Below, piece after piece: positions 18,652 to 26,453 of a stretch of DNA of 64,000 nucleotides. Each line of letters begins with the position of its first letter. Positions within the stretch are counted from its first letter, which is position 1. A program made the position numbers and the translations under genes. Under the pieces are notes generated by a model, which saw only the letters and a program-made list of their open reading frames with translations, was not told the DNA's origin and ran no database searches. The stretch comes from Chryseobacterium taeanense (lineage in GTDB: Bacteria > Bacteroidota > Bacteroidia > Flavobacteriales > Weeksellaceae): contig NZ_FNDW01000003.1 in NCBI RefSeq assembly GCF_900099685.1, forward strand, positions 1 through 64,000, written 5' to 3'.

Positions 18652-19722
18652 ATGACAAAAATCCTACTAACTCTACTTTTGTGCTTACTTGCAATTTTCA
18701 GCTATTGTCAATTGCCCGAAAATCTACAAAAGTATTATGCAAGTATTGACAAAGCAGAGTACGCTCTTGTAATGGGAAACAAGCAGGAAGCTTCAGACAA
18801 TTATTATCAGGCTTTTAATGAAAAGGAAAATCCTTTTTTTGATGATATATATAATAGTTTCTTAGTAAATGCAGAATTACAAAATGATGAAAGAGGGAAA
18901 CAAGATTACAAAAAATTGAAATGCCTACAATATAATTTTTCTGAAATAAAAGCTTTCGTCTTTTTTGAAAAATTCCAGGAAAGGAACAAAAGTTTCATAG
19001 AGCAAATAATATGTACAAAAAATTATTTCAACTATAAGCTTCGAAAAACATTAGATAGCTTAGCACAATGGGATCAAATGTATAGAAGTACTGGTAGTGT
19101 ACAAAATCTAAATGCTGAAGAACGTAAAATTTTTATTAAGAATGACAGTATCAATGCCTTTACACTAAAAAAAATAATTGAAAAATATGGCTTTCCCAAT
19201 GAATATTTAATTGGTATGGACAACTCTTCTCTGTACGCCAATTTTAAATATCAAGCCATCATTATCCATCAGCAGAAAATGGGTAAATACAAACATGTAG
19301 ATTTTGAGCCATTATTATATAAAGCTGTGCAAGAAGGCAAAATGAGAAATAAAGATTATGCAGCTCTAGTGGAGTTTGCATTTGTAAAGAAAGAGTACAA
19401 TTACTTTCCCCTTATAATGCTAAATGACGGATGCTGTTTAATAAACAAAAGTATTTATCCAGAATATAGGGATCAACAAAAAAAACAAGAAATACAAAAT
19501 GCAGAGAAAAGGCGAAGTGAGATCGGATTAACATCATTATCTCGTAATGTTTTATATAAATTATACAATGAAGAAAACCCTAAATATAAACTCGAACCTT
19601 TTTATAAAGTAACATTATTTCTCGGTAAAGAAGAAGAAGAGAATTTAAGGAAAAAAAGTATTAAAATAAATTTTGAAGATTATTTTAAGCAATACCATGA
19701 TAAAAATTATAACGGAAAGTAA
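18652..19722 (+). CDS. Secreted protein of unknown function in peptide locus
   Basis: 356 residues with an N-terminal signal peptide (MTKILLTLLLCLLAIFSYCQ). The mature part is Lys/Glu/Tyr/Asn rich, mainly helical, with a TPR-like opening (YYASIDKAEYALVMGNKQEASDNYYQAF). I recognise no enzyme motif. It lies between precursor 1 and the ATP-grasp gene, whose ATG falls inside its last 26 bases, so the two are coupled. Sitting in the envelope while the maturases are cytosolic, it might take part in immunity or peptide handling; this is a guess from position. Base composition is as AT-rich as its neighbours. Confidence 0.7.
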   Translation: MTKILLTLLLCLLAIFSYCQLPENLQKYYASIDKAEYALVMGNKQEASDNYYQAFNEKENPFFDDIYNSFLVNAELQNDERGKQDYKKLKCLQYNFSEIKAFVFFEKFQERNKSFIEQIICTKNYFNYKLRKTLDSLAQWDQMYRSTGSVQNLNAEERKIFIKNDSINAFTLKKIIEKYGFPNEYLIGMDNSSLYANFKYQAIIIHQQKMGKYKHVDFEPLLYKAVQEGKMRNKDYAALVEFAFVKKEYNYFPLIMLNDGCCLINKSIYPEYRDQQKKQEIQNAEKRRSEIGLTSLSRNVLYKLYNEENPKYKLEPFYKVTLFLGKEEEENLRKKSIKINFEDYFKQYHDKNYNGK

Positions 19723-20647
19723 AGATCAGGTTAGTAATGAAGTAATAGAATATTTGTTAGCTGCAGGAGTTAGGTTTAGACGAATCAATTCAGATATTTT
19801 TTCAAGTTTTAGCGAAACTATTTCAAACACAAAAGAATCTGAATGTGAAGTTATATGGCACCGAAGAGCTTTTAAGCAGCTAAATCCTTCTGAAATTCAA
19901 AAATATCCATTTACTTACAAGATATTAGATGAACAAGATGTTGTAAATAAATTTATTGAAAAGAAAAATTATTTTGAAAATAACATTTATTATGGAGGCT
20001 ATATTGAGGAAAGTCAGCATAACAAATTATACGATTTATATTTAGCAAAAAAAATTGGTTTGATAGTGCCAGACACAATAATCACTAATAAAAAATCTGA
20101 ACTAAAGGCATTTAAAAAAGATTATGCTAAAATAATCACGAAGCCTATCAAAGATCTTATAAGGTTTCGAAATAAAAATTATATATACTCTTCACCCGGA
20201 ACTTTTCTAATAGAGCAAGAACATATTGATTTTTTAGATGAGAACTTTGCAATTTCAATCTTTCAACAATATATCGAAAAAGAAATTGAGATTAGAATTT
20301 TTTATTTTGACGGGATTTTCTTTTCAATGGCAATTTTTTCTCAAAATGACGAGAGAACTAAAATAGATTTTAGAAATTATAATTATGCAAAGCAAAACAG
20401 GTTTATTCCTTTCAAATTGGAGAATACTATACAAAAGAAATTAAAAGAATTACTAAAACACAAAAAAATAAATACTTGTTCAATAGACTTAATTCTTACA
20501 CCAGAAAACGAGTTTGTGTTTTTAGAAATAAACCCACAAGGGCAGTTTGGCTGGGTATCTAAGAATTGTAATTATTATATAGAAAAATTTATTGCAGAGA
20601 AATTAATGATTAATGATGAAAAAATTATTAAAAAAAGATTTAAGTAA
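19697..20647 (+). CDS. gwsG: Grasp-with-spasm system ATP-grasp peptide maturase
   Basis: 316 residues. The opening MIKIITESKDQVSNEVIEYLLAAGVRFRRINSD, the ATP-grasp lysine region (KIITKPIKDLIRF), the FQQYIEKEIEIRIFYFDG strand and the metal-binding C-terminal FLEINPQGQFGW agree with ATP-grasp peptide ligases of the MvdC/graspetide type, specifically the grasp-with-spasm branch because a SPASM partner follows. Such enzymes join Ser/Thr or Lys side chains to Asp/Glu side chains of a precursor using ATP. The ATG at 19697 is chosen over one at 19673, which adds eight residues unlike the family. It overlaps the preceding gene by 26 bases, and a small gene starts inside its 3' end. Confidence 0.85.
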   Translation: MIKIITESKDQVSNEVIEYLLAAGVRFRRINSDIFSSFSETISNTKESECEVIWHRRAFKQLNPSEIQKYPFTYKILDEQDVVNKFIEKKNYFENNIYYGGYIEESQHNKLYDLYLAKKIGLIVPDTIITNKKSELKAFKKDYAKIITKPIKDLIRFRNKNYIYSSPGTFLIEQEHIDFLDENFAISIFQQYIEKEIEIRIFYFDGIFFSMAIFSQNDERTKIDFRNYNYAKQNRFIPFKLENTIQKKLKELLKHKKINTCSIDLILTPENEFVFLEINPQGQFGWVSKNCNYYIEKFIAEKLMINDEKIIKKRFK

Positions 20648-20783
20648 GTTATCAATTTTACTTCAACAAACTAGTAAAAACAAGTTTACAGGCAAGAATT
20701 CCAATATTTTTTTTTCAATAAAAAAAATACAATCAAATAAAGTATCTTATAATTCTTTTTACAAACCTATTTCTAAAATCTGA
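20613..20783 (+). CDS. Previously overlooked 56-residue gene between the two maturases
   Basis: Starts ATGATGAAA inside the last 35 bases of the ATP-grasp gene and stops at TGA 20781-20783, whose A is the first base of the SPASM gene's ATG (TGATG). The product begins MMKKLLKKDLSKLSILLQQT and continues basic, rich in Lys, Ser, Asn, Gln and aromatic residues, with only one acidic residue (Asp9) and no Cys. It has no signal peptide and no GG site. Overlaps at both ends imply coupled translation and argue that it is real. With almost no Asp/Glu it is a poor ester-forming graspetide core; it could be a second substrate, a small carrier or a partner of the maturases. Function unknown. Confidence 0.65.
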   Translation: MMKKLLKKDLSKLSILLQQTSKNKFTGKNSNIFFSIKKIQSNKVSYNSFYKPISKI

Positions 20784-21883
20784 TGAAAAAAAAATTTAAA
20801 TTATATTCTAATTGTTTACCTGTAAAAGGAAAAAACAGAAGTATAATTTGTGATTTACAAAGATGTAATTATGAGTACGTCCCTAACGACTTATATAACA
20901 TATTAAAAAAATACAACGGCAAGAAAACAATTGAGGAAATAAAACATATTTTTGAAAATCAATATGATGATATTATAGATGAATATTTCAATTTTTTACT
21001 GGAAAAAGAGTTTGTTTTCTTAACTTACTATCCAAAGTATTTTCCAAAATTAGATCAAGGTTTTTACTATCCTTTTGAAATTTCTAATGCAATAATTGAA
21101 CTTTCATCGGATGATTTTATATTTGATATTCTGTTAAAGTTAAATGATATTAATTGTAAATCTATTGAAGTTAGAATCGAAAATAATCTATCTGTAAATA
21201 GTATAAAAAATATTTTAGAATATATAGCATTTAATGAAATGATAATTTCATCAATTTCTATTATTATAAATTTTTCAACGGATTTAGATGAATTGGTTCT
21301 GAAGGAAATTTTGAATAACACTACTAGATTAGCATCAGTTACAATATATAACTCTCCGACAGAATATTATATTGAATCTGAAAGTAAAGATGGCCGTCAT
21401 ATCTTTTTCACAATTAAAAATTTTACGGATAATAGATGTTGTGGCAAAATTAGCCCCCAATACTTTTCTCCAAACATTCAGATATTTACAGAATCCCTTC
21501 ACCACAACTCCTGTCTTCATAAAAAAATATCAGTTGATGCAGAGGGAAATATCAAAAACTGTCCTTCTATGCCACAAAACTTCGGCAACATAAAAGACAC
21601 GACTTTAGAAGAAGCCTTACAGCATCCAGATTTCAAAAAATACTGGAATCTTACAAAAGACCAGATTGAAGTCTGTAAAGATTGTGAGTTTCGCTACATC
21701 TGTACAGATTGCAGAGCTTATACAGAAAGAACTCATACAAACGCAGACAGATTAGATATTTCAAAACCCCTAAAATGTGGTTATAATCCTTATACTGGTG
21801 AATGGCAGGAATGGAGTACTAATCCATTAAAACAAAAAGCAATACAACATTATGGAATGCAGAACCTAATTAAGAAAAGATAA
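20783..21883 (+). CDS. gwsS: Grasp-with-spasm system SPASM-domain maturase
   Basis: 366 residues. The C-terminal third is a Cys-rich SPASM domain: CLHKKISVDAEGNIKNCPSM, then VCKDCEFRYICTDCRAY and a final KCGY, able to bind auxiliary iron-sulfur clusters. The N-terminal part (about 1-75) resembles a peptide-recognition fold (KLYSNCLPVKGKNRSIICDL). No radical-SAM CxxxCxxC motif is present, in line with my memory that this family keeps SPASM but is degenerate in the SAM core. It starts inside the stop codon of the 56-residue gene and follows the ATP-grasp gene, so it most likely acts on the same precursor. Confidence 0.85.
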   Translation: MKKKFKLYSNCLPVKGKNRSIICDLQRCNYEYVPNDLYNILKKYNGKKTIEEIKHIFENQYDDIIDEYFNFLLEKEFVFLTYYPKYFPKLDQGFYYPFEISNAIIELSSDDFIFDILLKLNDINCKSIEVRIENNLSVNSIKNILEYIAFNEMIISSISIIINFSTDLDELVLKEILNNTTRLASVTIYNSPTEYYIESESKDGRHIFFTIKNFTDNRCCGKISPQYFSPNIQIFTESLHHNSCLHKKISVDAEGNIKNCPSMPQNFGNIKDTTLEEALQHPDFKKYWNLTKDQIEVCKDCEFRYICTDCRAYTERTHTNADRLDISKPLKCGYNPYTGEWQEWSTNPLKQKAIQHYGMQNLIKKR

Positions 21884-21975
21884 TCAATATTTCTTATTAT
21901 TTTAAATATAACTTCTTAAACAAATCATATTTGTAAATAAATATTCATAAACAAAATACGATATATCCCGGAAAA

Positions 21976-23541
21976 TTGAAAAAAAAGTTTGTTTTTTTCA
22001 AACATCTCCCTATTTTAGACAAAAATATTAATATGCTATTGGAAAAACTCATTAATCATCTCAAGCTCGACAAACAAGAGTTTCTTTTTCAGTTCAATTC
22101 TCATCCAAATTACCCTTCAGCATTAGCTTTTAGTGACACTCTTAATTTTATGGGAGTGAGAAACGATGCTTATGAGCTTGACAAAGAATATTGGGGAGAG
22201 CTTCCTGAAGAATTTATTGCTATTGTTGATAATTCCTTTTCTGTAGTAAAAAAATCAGGCAATCAATACTCCATTTATTCCGATAAGACAAAAATTATAA
22301 ACAAAGAGGAACTTTACCAAAAAGCAACAGACTTTGTCTTATTGTTTGAAAAAGATAAAGCAGAAAGTAAATCTTTTACAAGTTATAAACCTTTTGTTTA
22401 TGCTATTTTTGCAATTATATTTATATATTCTCTTGTTACACTTACTTGGTATGAGACTGTATTTAATATCCTTTCTCTGGCTGGTGTCTACATTTCTCTT
22501 GAAATTTTCAATCAGAAATTCGGAAATACATCTGCCGTCATCGGGAGTATTTGTGGTGATACAGCAGGTAATCAGTCTGCCAATTCGTGTAATAAAATAA
22601 TTACACAAGATAAAACGAGTATTCTCGGACTTAAATTTTCCGATTTCTCACTGATTTATTTTACAGGAATTACGGTTTTAGGATTATTTCTACCAGCAAC
22701 ATCTTTAGTGGTGAAAGGTTTTTCATTTGCTTCAATGATTGCTATCGGCTATTCTCTCTATATTCAGGGATTTGTAGAAAAGACTTTCTGTAGAGTTTGC
22801 CTTTTAATTATTTCTGTTCTTTTAGCTCAGCTTTTCATCAGCACATTTCTGTTTGGAAATATCTATTTCGACACAGGAATTGCCTTATTAAGCATCCTTT
22901 TATGGGTTGTTCTATTTTCTTCAGTCTTATACCTTAATACTACACTTGAAGCAAAAGAAAGTCTGCAGAAATCGAATGCTAAAAACTTGCGGTTCAAAAG
23001 AAACTACGATCTTTTTAAAAGAGAGCTTCTGGAAACAGAAAAGTTAAACTTCAGTGACAATGAAACTTTTTTTGTAGGAAATAAAGAGGCAAAAATTCAT
23101 CTTTCTATCATTTCAAATCCGTATTGTGGCTTTTGTAAAGACGCACACAAAATCATGGAAAATTTGCTTGAAAAATATCCCGATGAAATTTCGGTTCAGA
23201 TAAGATTCAATTATTCGCCCGATAAACAGAATGAAAAATTTACGAACCTTATCTCTGATTTCATGTACACTTATAAACATAAAACTCAACAGGAATTTTT
23301 AAAACTTATTGAATTTTGGTTTGAAAACAAGGATGAAAATAAAATAAGACAAAAGACAGGAGCAACTTCAAGCGATGAAGATTTGACTCCACTCATTGAG
23401 ATGTCAGCGGAAAACAGAAATGCAGGACTTAACTTCACACCAATCATTTTAATTAATGGATACCAGTTTCCGGATAAATATGACCGTGAAGACATTTATT
23501 ATTTTATCGATGAATTGGCAGAGGATGAAGAGATTTTATGA
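21976..23541 (+). CDS. VKOR-thioredoxin fusion with degenerate C39-like N-terminus
   Basis: 521 residues. Residues 1-125 resemble a peptidase C39 domain but lack its catalytic Cys (KQEFLFQFNSHPNYPSAL). Residues 135-320 are the four-to-five-helix vitamin K epoxide reductase domain with loop cysteines Cys193 and Cys205 and the active CxxC Cys272-Cys275 (FCRVC). Residues 360-521 form a DsbA/thioredoxin-like domain with CGFC (Cys384-Cys387). Such fusions pass electrons from exported thiols to quinone and thereby make disulfides. In the locus it precedes two Cys-rich precursors and their exporter, which fits disulfide formation in the peptides. The start is TTG at 21976; the next Met (residue 20) would remove part of the first domain. 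Confidence 0.87.
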   Translation: MKKKFVFFKHLPILDKNINMLLEKLINHLKLDKQEFLFQFNSHPNYPSALAFSDTLNFMGVRNDAYELDKEYWGELPEEFIAIVDNSFSVVKKSGNQYSIYSDKTKIINKEELYQKATDFVLLFEKDKAESKSFTSYKPFVYAIFAIIFIYSLVTLTWYETVFNILSLAGVYISLEIFNQKFGNTSAVIGSICGDTAGNQSANSCNKIITQDKTSILGLKFSDFSLIYFTGITVLGLFLPATSLVVKGFSFASMIAIGYSLYIQGFVEKTFCRVCLLIISVLLAQLFISTFLFGNIYFDTGIALLSILLWVVLFSSVLYLNTTLEAKESLQKSNAKNLRFKRNYDLFKRELLETEKLNFSDNETFFVGNKEAKIHLSIISNPYCGFCKDAHKIMENLLEKYPDEISVQIRFNYSPDKQNEKFTNLISDFMYTYKHKTQQEFLKLIEFWFENKDENKIRQKTGATSSDEDLTPLIEMSAENRNAGLNFTPIILINGYQFPDKYDREDIYYFIDELAEDEEIL

Positions 23542-23586
23542 AAAGTTTTTTCATAATTCAAAATTCACTAAATTAGGAAAAAATTA

Positions 23587-23618
23587 AGCGGAGTCCGAAA
23601 AGCTAAATAGAGTAGGAA
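23587..23618 (+). promoter_or_regulatory. Conserved leader motif before precursor 2
   Basis: AGC, GGAGTCCGAAAA, GCT, then AAATAGAGTAGGAA, ending 19 bases before the precursor ATG. Nearly the same motif lies before the tail-collar genes at 47068-47100 (GGC, GGCATCCGAAAA, GCC, then AGTAAAGAGTAGGAA). The closing triplets AGC/GCT and GGC/GCC differ but both pair, which suggests a conserved RNA stem. Unknown element. Confidence 0.5.
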
Positions 23619-23637
23619 AATCAAGTATTATTTTATC

Positions 23638-23889
23638 ATGAAAAATTTAAAAAAACTATCCCGTAATTATTTAAGAAAAATAGATGGGGGTAAAAAGATT
23701 AATTTTGATCCAAGCTTAACGACTTGTTATAATGTAACGTACTGTTACCAAATTCCAGGTGATGTTATGGGAAGTACAGGAATACCTGTTCAACATTCAG
23801 GTTCGGAGGTTCCATCAGGTGCTACTAATGTTATGCCATGTGGCTACTCACCTGTATATCCAGTTCCTGCAGAATGTGGATCTTTATAA
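23638..23889 (+). CDS. Bacteriocin-like GG-leader precursor peptide 2
   Basis: 83 residues. The leader MKNLKKLSRNYLRKIDGG ends in a double glycine, the cleavage site of C39 peptidase exporters, and matches the MKNLKKLSR-type leader of Chryseobacterium bacteriocin-like peptides. The core (about 65 residues) is rich in Pro, Gly, Ser, Thr and Val with four Cys (TTCYNVTYCYQ near the start, PCGY and AECGSL near the end). The even Cys count and the upstream VKOR-thioredoxin gene point to two disulfides; a thioether or ester modification is also possible. The exporter gene follows directly after a hairpin. Confidence 0.85.
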   Translation: MKNLKKLSRNYLRKIDGGKKINFDPSLTTCYNVTYCYQIPGDVMGSTGIPVQHSGSEVPSGATNVMPCGYSPVYPVPAECGSL

Positions 23890-23911
23890 TAATCAAAAAT
23901 ATAAAACGTTT

Positions 23912-23940
23912 AAAGGCTGATTTTACAGCCTTTATTTTAA
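23912..23940 (+). terminator. Hairpin and T-tract between precursor 2 and exporter
   Basis: AAAGGCTG (23912-23919) / CAGCCTTT (23926-23933), 6-base loop, then ATTTTAATTATT. The exporter ATG at 23947 is 13 bases after the stem. Same layout as after precursors 1 and 3. Confidence 0.7.
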
Positions 23941-23946
23941 TTATTA

Positions 23947-26139
23947 ATGAAGAAATTCCCATTTTACCGCCAGCCGGATTCCAAAGACTGCGGACCCACC
24001 TGCCTGCGAATCGTAAGTAAACATTACGGCAAAAGCATTTCTTTACAGCAAATCCGTAACCTTTCGGAAACGACCCGCGAAGGAAGCAGCCTGCTGGGGT
24101 TGAGCGATGCCGCCGAAGATCTGGGCTTCCGTTCATTAGGTGTTCAGATCAATTTTGAATCTCTTTCCGAAGAAGTTCCACTGCCGTGTATTGTACACTG
24201 GAACAAAAATCATTTCGTCGTCGTATATAAAATTGACAAGAATAACAAAGTCTATGTTTCTGATCCCGGCTATGGCTTAATTACTTATACAAAAGAAGAA
24301 TTCATAAAATTATGGATCGGCGAAAATGCTGATGAAAAAACCGAAGAAGGTATTGTTTTAATATTGGAAACCACACCTGCTTTTTTTCAGACTGAATTTG
24401 ATGACCAGGAAAGTAAAGCCAGCTTTTCTTTTCTTTCTAAATATTTATTAAAGTATAAATCACTTGTCATTCAGCTGGCTGTAGGACTTTTAGCAGGGAG
24501 TTTATTATCACTGATTTTCCCTTTCCTAACCCAGAGTATCGTAGATGTCGGGATCCAGAATCAGGATCTGAATTTCATTTATTTGGTTCTGCTCGCTCAA
24601 ATCATGCTCTTTGTCGGAAGAATGGGAATTGAGGTAATTCGTAGCTGGATTTTGCTACATCTTTCTGCAAGAATTAATATTTCTATCATTTCTGACTTCT
24701 TTATTAAGTTAATGAAACTTCCAATAAGTTTCTTTGATACAAGAATGACAGGAGATATCATGCAGAGAATCAACGATCATCACAGAATCGAACAACTTTT
24801 AACCAGTTCTTCTTTAAATACGCTATTTTCTTTAGTTAACCTCATTATATTTAGCATTGTACTTTTATTTTACGACTACAGGCTGTTTGTCGTTTATCTT
24901 GTCGGAGCGGCGGCTTATATCGGATGGATCAGCTTTTTCCTTGGAAAAAGAAAAGAACTTGACTATAAAAGGTTTTCTCAGGTTTCTCAGGAGCAAAGCA
25001 AGGTCATTGAGCTGATTAATGGAATGCAGGAAATAAAAATGCATAATGCTGAAAAACAAAAAAGATGGGACTGGGAATTTCTGCAGGTAAAATTATTTAA
25101 AATAAGAATAAAATCGTTGTCTCTTGAACAATGGCAGTCTGTCGGTGGAAATTTTATTAACCAGATGAAAGATATTCTGGTAAGTTTTCTTTCGGCTAAA
25201 CTGGTACTCAGCGGCAATCTTACCCTTGGAATGATGCTTTCTGTACAATATATCATTGGACAGCTTAATAGTCCTTTGCTACAATTAATAGATTTTATTA
25301 AACAAACACAGGATGCCAAAATCTCTCTTGAAAGATTGGGCGAAATCCATAATAAAGATGATGAAGAAAGCAAAGACGAACAATATACTCATGATCTTCC
25401 ACAAAAAGATATCGAAATAGAAAATCTTTCCTTCAGATATATTGGTTCAGATGCTTACGTTTTTGAAAATTTAAATTTAAATATACCTTACCAAAAAACA
25501 ACCGCCATTGTGGGTGCCAGCGGAAGTGGAAAAACAACATTATTAAAACTACTGATGAAGTTTTACGAACCTACACAAGGCGAAATAAGGCTGGGAAATA
25601 CTAAATTGAAAAACGTTTCCCCTAGATTCTGGAGAGATCATTGCGGTGTTGTGATGCAGGAAGGGTATGTATTTAATGATACCATTGCCAATAATATTGC
25701 CATTGGTGAAGATTATGTTGATAAGCAAAAGCTGAGAAAAGCTGTGGAAATGGCCAATATAAAGGATTTTATTGAAGAACTTCCTTTAAGCTACAATACT
25801 AAAATAGGAAATGAAGGGCTCGGCGTAAGTGGCGGCCAGAAACAAAGATTATTTATTGCCCGAGCCGTCTACAAATCACCCGACTACATCTTCTTTGATG
25901 AGGCGACTTCAGCACTTGATGCCAACAATGAAAAAGTCATTATGGAAAATCTTGAGCAGTTTTTTAAAGGGAAAACAGCAATTGTAATAGCTCACAGACT
26001 CTCTACAGTAAAACACGCCGATAAAATTATCGTTTTAGATAAAGGTAAAGTGGTTGAAGAGGGAAATCATTCTGAATTGGTTGCTATAAAGGGTGAATAT
26101 TACAGACTTGTAAAAAACCAGCTCGAGCTTGGAAACTGA
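23947..26139 (+). CDS. Peptidase-domain ABC transporter (C39 exporter)
   Basis: 730 residues, inner membrane. The order is an N-terminal C39 peptidase (QPDSKDCGPTCLRIV: Gln9, catalytic Cys15; HWNKNHFVVVYK supplies the His and VSDPGYG the Asp), a six-helix membrane domain (about 165-440), and an ABC ATPase with Walker A GASGSGKTT, signature VSGGQ and Walker B YIFFDEATSALD. Such transporters cut the leader after the double glycine and export the core peptide. It sits between two GG-type precursors and just before an HlyD adaptor, so it is their dedicated exporter. All catalytic motifs appear intact. Confidence 0.95.
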   Translation: MKKFPFYRQPDSKDCGPTCLRIVSKHYGKSISLQQIRNLSETTREGSSLLGLSDAAEDLGFRSLGVQINFESLSEEVPLPCIVHWNKNHFVVVYKIDKNNKVYVSDPGYGLITYTKEEFIKLWIGENADEKTEEGIVLILETTPAFFQTEFDDQESKASFSFLSKYLLKYKSLVIQLAVGLLAGSLLSLIFPFLTQSIVDVGIQNQDLNFIYLVLLAQIMLFVGRMGIEVIRSWILLHLSARINISIISDFFIKLMKLPISFFDTRMTGDIMQRINDHHRIEQLLTSSSLNTLFSLVNLIIFSIVLLFYDYRLFVVYLVGAAAYIGWISFFLGKRKELDYKRFSQVSQEQSKVIELINGMQEIKMHNAEKQKRWDWEFLQVKLFKIRIKSLSLEQWQSVGGNFINQMKDILVSFLSAKLVLSGNLTLGMMLSVQYIIGQLNSPLLQLIDFIKQTQDAKISLERLGEIHNKDDEESKDEQYTHDLPQKDIEIENLSFRYIGSDAYVFENLNLNIPYQKTTAIVGASGSGKTTLLKLLMKFYEPTQGEIRLGNTKLKNVSPRFWRDHCGVVMQEGYVFNDTIANNIAIGEDYVDKQKLRKAVEMANIKDFIEELPLSYNTKIGNEGLGVSGGQKQRLFIARAVYKSPDYIFFDEATSALDANNEKVIMENLEQFFKGKTAIVIAHRLSTVKHADKIIVLDKGKVVEEGNHSELVAIKGEYYRLVKNQLELGN

Positions 26140-26188
26140 TAAGTTTTTCACTAACTTTAAACCATTACCAACTCAAAATCTATCAGTT

Positions 26189-26392
26189 ATGAAAAATTTA
26201 CAAAAAATCGAAAGAAAAAAACTCAGAGAAATTCATGGTGCAGGACCTGTTCCCGTATTTCCGTGTAATTGTTTCTGCTACATCAACAATGTAAAACAGT
26301 GGAATGCATGCAACCGTTACTGTCCCGATGGAGACATTCCCGGAGTAGAGACTGGCAATAATCCAAAGTGTGATTATACCCTGCCGCTATAA
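26189..26392 (+). CDS. Bacteriocin-like precursor peptide 3, six cysteines
   Basis: 67 residues from the ATG at 26189. The leader MKNLQKIERKKLREIHGAG parallels that of precursor 2 and ends in Gly-Ala/Gly, a tolerated variant of the double-glycine site. The core of about 47 residues has six Cys (PCNCFCY, then ACNRYC and KCDY), enough for three disulfides, and ends in LPL. An open frame to 26129 overlaps the exporter's 3' end but its extra 20 residues do not fit a leader, so the later ATG is preferred. A hairpin and the HlyD gene follow. Confidence 0.85.
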   Translation: MKNLQKIERKKLREIHGAGPVPVFPCNCFCYINNVKQWNACNRYCPDGDIPGVETGNNPKCDYTLPL

Positions 26393-26408
26393 GATTATTT
26401 TAAAACAT

Positions 26409-26450
26409 ACTCAATAATCTTCAGCTTTGAAGATTATTGAGTTTTATTTT
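26409..26450 (+). terminator. Strong hairpin and T-tract just before the HlyD gene
   Basis: Perfect 15-bp repeat ACTCAATAATCTTCA (26409-26423) / TGAAGATTATTGAGT (26428-26442), loop of 4, then TTTATTTTT. The HlyD ATG at 26454 is 11 bases after the stem. Reads as an intrinsic terminator that must be partly bypassed, unless HlyD has its own promoter. Confidence 0.8.
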
Positions 26451-26453
26451 TAT

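Noticed and set aside
26129..26188. N-terminal extension of precursor 3
   Set aside because: The extra 20 residues overlap the exporter gene and do not look like a leader; the ATG at 26189 gives the family-type MKNL start.
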